NCBI GenBank assembly: GCA_027604005.1
Contig: JADGJT010000150.1
Span: 1-50,603, forward strand
DNA from: Dinochytrium kinnereticum
Taxonomy: Eukaryota; Chytridiomycota; Chytridiomycetes; Chytridiales; Chytridiaceae
DNA length: 50,603 nucleotides
Direction of reading: 5' to 3'
This document shows, piece by piece, positions 45,540 to 50,603 of the stretch (position 1 is its first letter; each line of letters starts with the position of its first letter). The notes under the pieces are model-generated. The model was not told the DNA's origin. It was given only the letters and a program-made list of their open reading frames with translations, and did not search any database. The position numbers and the translations under genes were made by a program.

Positions 45540-46829
45540 ATGGCGTCCCTCATCGCCTCCGTTCTTGTGGTGCTGACGGCATCCGCTGCCAATGCCCTTC
45601 CCATCCCGTTCCCGTTCCCATTCCCCTTCCCCAAGGGTGGTGGTGGTAGGCCTGGAGGTGGCGGTGGAAGCACTTCAACCACCACCTCCAGCACAACAAC
45701 ATCGAGCAGACCAGTAAGCTTTTTTTCTCCTCTCCCCCCCACCTTTTTATTCCTGCTTGTTAAAATGTAGTGTTACCTTTTCATGTAGGGTGGATACTAT
45801 TCTAGTGGCGGTTATAGCTCTCGCGGAGGAGGTGTAGGGGGCGGCTCCCTGGCCGGGATCATGATAGGCTGTGCAGTTGCTTTGATAGCCATCACCATCA
45901 TCATTGTTTACTGCTCGAAACAATCGAAAGTTAGCAGCGGCCCTGTGGTCGTCGCAAAGGGACAGAAGGGGTATCAGCCCATGACGACTGTCACAACTAC
46001 TCAGACCACGACGGTTATTCACCCTGGAGAATACCCTAAGCCAGGCAGCTTTTTGAACTCGTTTAATAACGCTTCCGAGGCCGAGTTTGAAGCTGCGGCT
46101 CAGTTTCAGAGACTTTATCCTCCTTCCACACTCAAGAGCGTGTCGCCAAGGGATGTGGCTGAAGTCAACCGTGTGGGGCCTCAGGAAGCTTGGCTATTGG
46201 AATTTGAGGCTGGGAGTGGAGTCAATGGGGCGATTGAAGCAAATATTAACGGGGGAGGGGGCCAAATCGTCACCTTTTCAACGCCTTCAAAAACGGTCAG
46301 CCTACTTTCAAGGCTTCCTTTGGCAATTGATCCCTACACACCGGGAAGGAGCTGGTTTTACTTCGAAGTCACCGTTCAAGAAATCACCATCGTCCCAAAC
46401 CCAACTGTTATTTCCATCGGCCTCGCGACAAAGCCCTACCCCCCCTTCCGTCACATTGGCTGGAACAAGCACTCTGTCGGTTACCACTCAGATGATGGTC
46501 GGGCATTCCAAGACGATCCATTTGGCGGCCGTCTCTTTGCCGCTTCCTTCACTCGGGGTGATACGGTCGGTTGTGGATACGATCCGGCCCGTGGAGCAGT
46601 GTTCTATACTCTCAATGGCACGCATCTCGGGGATGGATCACTTGGGCCAACTTTCTGCGATTATAGGATTGCTGTAGCTGCTGATGGGCCTTGCCAACTT
46701 TATGTGAACGTTGGAGGGAGGGCGTTCATGTACGCAGCAGCGAATGTGGGATGCATTAGACCCGACCGTATCAATCAGGGACCTCCAGGGGCGTACGCGG
46801 CACCTCCCGTGTATCCTGAATCGCAATGA
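45540..46829 (+). CDS. SPRY-domain membrane protein, SSH4/EAR1-like ubiquitin-ligase adaptor
   Basis: Two exons: 45540-45713 and 45789-46829 (404 residues). I choose ATG 45540 because MASLIASVLVVLTASAANA is a good signal peptide; an in-frame ATG at 45498 would add 14 residues. A PFPFPFPFP stretch, Gly- and Thr/Ser-rich linkers and one membrane helix (AGIMIGCAVALIAITIIIVYC, about 80-102) follow. The cytosolic part holds LYPPSTLKSVSPRDV..VGPQEAWLLEF, then a SPRY domain (about 215-385: SWFYFEVTVQEI, VISIGLATKPYPPFRHIGW, SVGYHSDDGRAF, DTVGCGYDPARGAVFYTLNG). The C-terminus ends APPVYPESQ, with a PPVY motif for Rsp5/NEDD4 WW domains. Yeast Ssh4/Ear1 share TM, SPRY and PY motif and sort cargo into multivesicular bodies. 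Their usual short lumenal end is longer here. Confidence 0.86.
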
Positions 46830-47068
46830 CAGCTTTAAAAACCACTTGACTCACACATATAGTAGTTTTCTTTATTTAATGTTTTTTTTATAGCACTATC
46901 GTCTGTTAATTTTTTAATGTGATGCTGAAGGATAATTCTGAATGAGAATATATTTACATTGTAATTTCCCGCCATTTTCTCTAATAGCAACTTTCCAAAA
47001 AACACCTGCACCATAATAATAATATTCGTGTTGATACTCTTTATTCTCTCCAAAATTTTTGTGATAAA

Positions 47069-49901
47069 ATGTCTCTGGACGAAAAGGTCGTCGCCCTCTA
47101 TCCAACTGCAAAGCCTATTCGCGCGAAAAAGAACCAAGTCGTCTACGTTCTCGAGGCGGAGAATACCCCGAAGCGCTATGTCAAGGCCTTCGCCGCTTCC
47201 CAAACCTCCTCATACGAAAGAGAACTCAACATTTACACCAAGCTCTCATCCACCACAGCTGTCCCTAATTTCACCGTCCTCGCATTGAAGGATGTTCAGG
47301 GACTCGTACTGGACAACGCGGGGACATCCCTGGATCAGATAAAGAACGTTTCATGGGGTCTACAAGAGCTCCTCTCGGTGCTGCATGCGACCTTGACCAG
47401 TTTGCAACAGGTTCATGAGCACGGATGGATGCATGGGGATGTCAACCCTGGCAACATCTGCGTTGATGTCGTTACGGAGCCGACCGCTGTTAAATGGATT
47501 GATTTTGGGTTGGCAGACACTCTAGGCCATGAGGAGACTGCCCCGAGGATGGGGTGGCAGGCCTTCATGCCTCCCGAGTTGAAGTTACGGGGATCAGTGG
47601 CGGCAGCTGCGGCAGATGTCTACTCTGTGGGCAAGGTGATGGAGTGGATTCTTCGCTCGGATTCTAAAATTGACGTCAAGAGGTCGGAGGAGAAAATTGT
47701 GGACGTTGTCTTGAAGCCATTGATCGCTAACATGCTGGAGGAAATTGCGGACAAGCGTAAAACCATCCCAGAACTATTGAGAATGGTAGACCGACGCCTT
47801 GGATCCAAAGGAAAGGCCAATGGCACAGGGAAAGTCTCAAGTCTATTGATGCTCTCTTTCGAAAAGATCAAGGAATCTGTTCACACCAATCCAAGCGAGT
47901 ACCTTTTCTGCTGGGACAACCCTCGAGCTGCTATGCTGTTCCCTAACCTCGGCTACGCCACTGCTATTTACGTGATTGATTGTGGAGAGCCACCAGCCGA
48001 GTTCGATACGGTGGCAAAATTAGATGCCTTTTATGATAAGAAAGAGTTGGAATACCGACAACTTTTTGCCCAGGATCGATCCAACGCTGCCATAAACGAT
48101 GATCCATTCGTACTTCTTCAGAGCATATATGATGCGGGAACAGTCGATTACAGAAAACGCGGCCTCACTACTGATGAAGCTGGGATGTTCTTTGTATTTG
48201 CAGACGCGATGAATGAGACGAAAGGCCGTGTGATAGTCCCGACATTGTCCGAGTTCACTCGGAATTTTGACGCGTTGACACACAATATGTTCCGTTACGT
48301 TAACTTTGACAACGTTTTTGTCGCAGGAGGGTGTGTTCTGGCGGCGCTACAGCCAAAGTTGAAAGATGCTGATAAGAGCAACTACTTCAACTCTGACATT
48401 GACGTATTTATTTACGGAATTGAGTTGAATCAGGTTCGGCAGAAGGTTATTGAGGTCTATGAGGGCATTATGAAGGGTTTGAGAGGGGACGAGAAGTTCG
48501 TGGCAGAATCCCAGATTGGCGCTAGTGAAGGATATAGCTATTATAGCCCTTCAAGGCTTGATGGTTAGTTGCCCCTTTATTTCGGTTCTCTACCCCTCTC
48601 ATGCCGCTTTTGTATAAAGAGGCTAATGGCTTTTACCACATTGAACGTTTTTCTTATCAGAAAAAGATATTCTGCTGGTTCGAAACATTCGATCCCTAAC
48701 GATGGTTGGACAGTATCCCCGCCGTCAAATTCAGATTGTATTCCGACTTTTTAAATCCCCAGCCGAAGTGTTGATGGGGTAAGTGGAATATTGTGTTTTT
48801 TAAAAATACCACTGTATAATTTTTCTCTTAATCTCATCTATTTTCTTATTTCCAAACACAAGCTTTGACATTGACAGTTGCTGCTTTGGTTACGATGGGA
48901 AAAAGGTCTACGCATTGCCCCGTGCCCTTCGTGCCCTTACCCGTCGCTACAACCTCGTTGATATGACCCGCCGCTCGGCCAGTTACGAGTTTCGACTCTT
49001 TAAATACGCTAAGCGTGGTTTCGCGATCGGTGTTCCAAATGTCGACGCCTCAAAAGTTGTTGCCGCTAACCGAGTTACTCAAGGGCAGGGGTTGGCGAAA
49101 CTGCTATCGCTCGAAGCCAATATGATAGTACCTCCTTACCACGCCAAAAAGTATCGGTTGAATAAGAGGAAGAAGGATAGGGCGGCGCTCATTCAGGCGG
49201 ATAGGCGAATTGAAACTCTGGATATGGGCTCCAAGGAGATGCACAATTACTCTCATTATCAGTTGATCAAGATACCATACGGAGAAAAGTGGACGTTGAG
49301 GAGGATCTGGAAGTATATTGGGGGCTTCAAGCAGAAAGTTTCCATGTGGTAAGTGGTTTTTTTTCTGTGTTTAGCAGATGATGCGGATGGCGTGGACCAT
49401 GTCTATTGAAACCCGAGTTTTAACGATCCCTTTATTTAAAGCCACAACTACGGTCCCTTGGCAGATCTAGGCACGGCAGGGACTGCCGAGCGCAATGAAG
49501 ATGACGAAGACGAAGACGAGGATGAGGATTTCTACGATAACTTTCAAAAGCGCATTCCCTTCACAATGGTTCGCAATGACATCTTTAAGAGCCTCGAGGG
49601 AGAAATCGTTTACTTTCACTCATCTTATGTTACTTTCCACAATTTCGAATCATCATGGATGACCGAAAATCCAAGTCAACAACTTTTGACGGGCAGTTTT
49701 GATCCCGTTGAGACAACATGGGATGAATGGTTGAAGGATGCTTATGATCCCGAACTGAAAGATAGCGATATGTGGCATTGGGGAGAGTATCCAGAGCAGG
49801 ATACTGATGAGGAGAATGAAGGAGGCGAGGAAAAGGAGGACGACGAGGAGGAGGACGAGGAGGAGGAGCCTACCGAAGAGGAAGAAGAGGAGGAGGCATG
49901 A
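47069..49901 (+). CDS. Protein-kinase-fold / nucleotidyltransferase-like fusion protein
   Basis: Four exons close in phase: 47069-48563, 48667-48778, 48863-49348 and 49442-49901 (850 residues). Residues of about 10-260 have a kinase fold without a clear Gly loop: RYVKAFA (possible Lys), SYERELNIY, HEHGWMHGDVNPGNICV (catalytic loop, Asp near 124), KWIDFGLAD (DFG near 144) and AFMPPELKLRG. It is closest in feel to CK1/VRK or small-molecule kinases. Residues of about 400-640 show FVAGGCVLAAL and YFNSDIDVFIYG, the GG/DxD pattern of polymerase-beta-type nucleotidyltransferases. They continue with RQIQIVFRLFKSPAEVLMGFDIDSCCFGYDGKKVYALPRALRALTRRYN and SASYEFRLFKYAKRGFAI. I associate this second block with proteins of protists and giant viruses, often fused to ankyrin repeats; here a kinase takes that place. 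The C-terminus is a Glu/Asp-rich tail. The combined activity is unknown. Confidence 0.85.
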
Positions 49902-50114
49902 ATAATTCGAAACGGTTGAGAAGCAGTTGGATCAGCTGGCATATACAACAACTAGATCTTTTTTTTCTTTTTCTTCCTCGTTTATTTTGGATAATCAACG
50001 CCGAAGATGATTGTACTGCATTTCTCAATTACATCTTTATTAAATTCATTGAAGTCATCTAAAAGCTTGACACCGCACAATAATAATAGTACCACAATGG
50101 CACATTGTTCATAA

Positions 50115-50603
50115 TAAACAAAAAATGGGAGCGCAAGGTTAAATAGGAAAGAGATTTGAGGGGAAAATTTCAAAAATGGTTTGGAATCAATGCCTTCTGC
50201 ATTACAAAACGACTTAAATGTCGTGAACTAAAAAAGCTCTGCATATAAACACCAGCTTAATAATACTAAGGGATATTCAGTGAAAGAAAGAGGAGAAAAG
50301 TGGGAGAAACGCATGGTTGAATAGGAAGGATATCATTGGGGGGGGGGTGGAGATTTGAAAGTATGGGTTGGAATCAAAGCCTTCTAAATTCCAAAACGAC
50401 TTAAATATCGTTCATGAAGAAAGCTCTTCATATAAAAAAGGATATAAATAGTAAAGGATACTCACTAAAGAAAGAGGAGAAAGGTGGTAGAAACGCATGG
50501 TTGAATAGGATATCAATTGGTCGGGCGGTCGAGATTTGATAGTATGGGTTGGAATCAATGCCTCCAAAATTCCAAAACGACTTGAATGTCGTTAACTCCA
50601 GGA
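50115..50603. repeat. Tandem repeat of about 184 bp running off the window edge
   Basis: Blocks sharing TTGGAATCAA(T/A)GCCT, AAACGACTTAAAT(G/A)TCGT, GAAAGAGGAGAAA and AAACGCATGGTTGAATAGGA recur. The TTGGAATCAA anchor lies at about 50182, 50369 and 50550, giving periods of about 187 and 181 bp. The first copy is more diverged (GGGAGCGCAAGGTTAAATAGGA near 50126). The array is open at the right edge, so its size is unknown. No coding potential. A satellite or subtelomeric-type repeat is possible. Confidence 0.85.

Overview
The window is nuclear DNA from a zoosporic (flagellated) fungus, most likely a chytrid (Chytridiomycota). The genes have many short spliceosomal introns (mostly 39-80 nt, GTRAGT-type donors). 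A complete BBS5 gene implies a cilium or flagellum, which excludes Dikarya. An F-box/ankyrin protein, a PIF1 helicase, SURF4 and CAND1 fit the same picture. The phylum is an inference; no rRNA or barcode is present. Exon models were built by hand from splice signals plus reading-frame continuity; for every multi-exon gene the phases close, except for one 8-bp frameshift described below.

Left part (1-12043): an unresolved stretch and a small coiled-coil-like ORF preceded by an overlapping uORF (1423-2165); a large repeat-built, acidic, tail-anchored protein on the minus strand (7505-3050) that carries a frame-breaking 8-bp tandem duplication; and a minus-strand amino-acid permease (12043-8311) with a long N-terminal extension.

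Middle (13181-30512): an intronless F-box/ankyrin protein (minus); a leucine-rich-repeat, Asn-Pro-stalked single-pass membrane protein (plus); a 16-exon receptor-like protein joining a bacterial-type periplasmic substrate-binding domain to a Cys-rich module and about eight membrane segments (plus); a PIF1-family helicase (minus); SURF4/Erv29 cargo receptor (minus); and a roughly 22-unit minisatellite in the shared upstream region of SURF4 and CAND1.

Right part (30751-50603): CAND1 (plus), BBS5 (minus) and GDP-L-fucose synthase (plus) in tight arrangement, the last two starting 68 bp apart head-to-head; an atypical MAPK-like kinase lacking the TxY motif (plus); a small BRI3-like membrane protein (minus); a Cys-rich protein resembling transposon-associated DUF6729 proteins (minus); an SSH4/EAR1-like SPRY membrane protein with a PPxY motif (plus); a fusion of a protein-kinase fold with a nucleotidyltransferase-like domain (plus); and a roughly 184-bp tandem repeat running off the right edge.

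No tRNA, rRNA, CRISPR array or intact transposon was found. The genes do not form an operon or obvious cluster. The likely functional links are shared upstream regions (BBS5/GDP-fucose synthase; SURF4/CAND1; DUF6729-like/SPRY) and a general theme of membrane trafficking and sensing.
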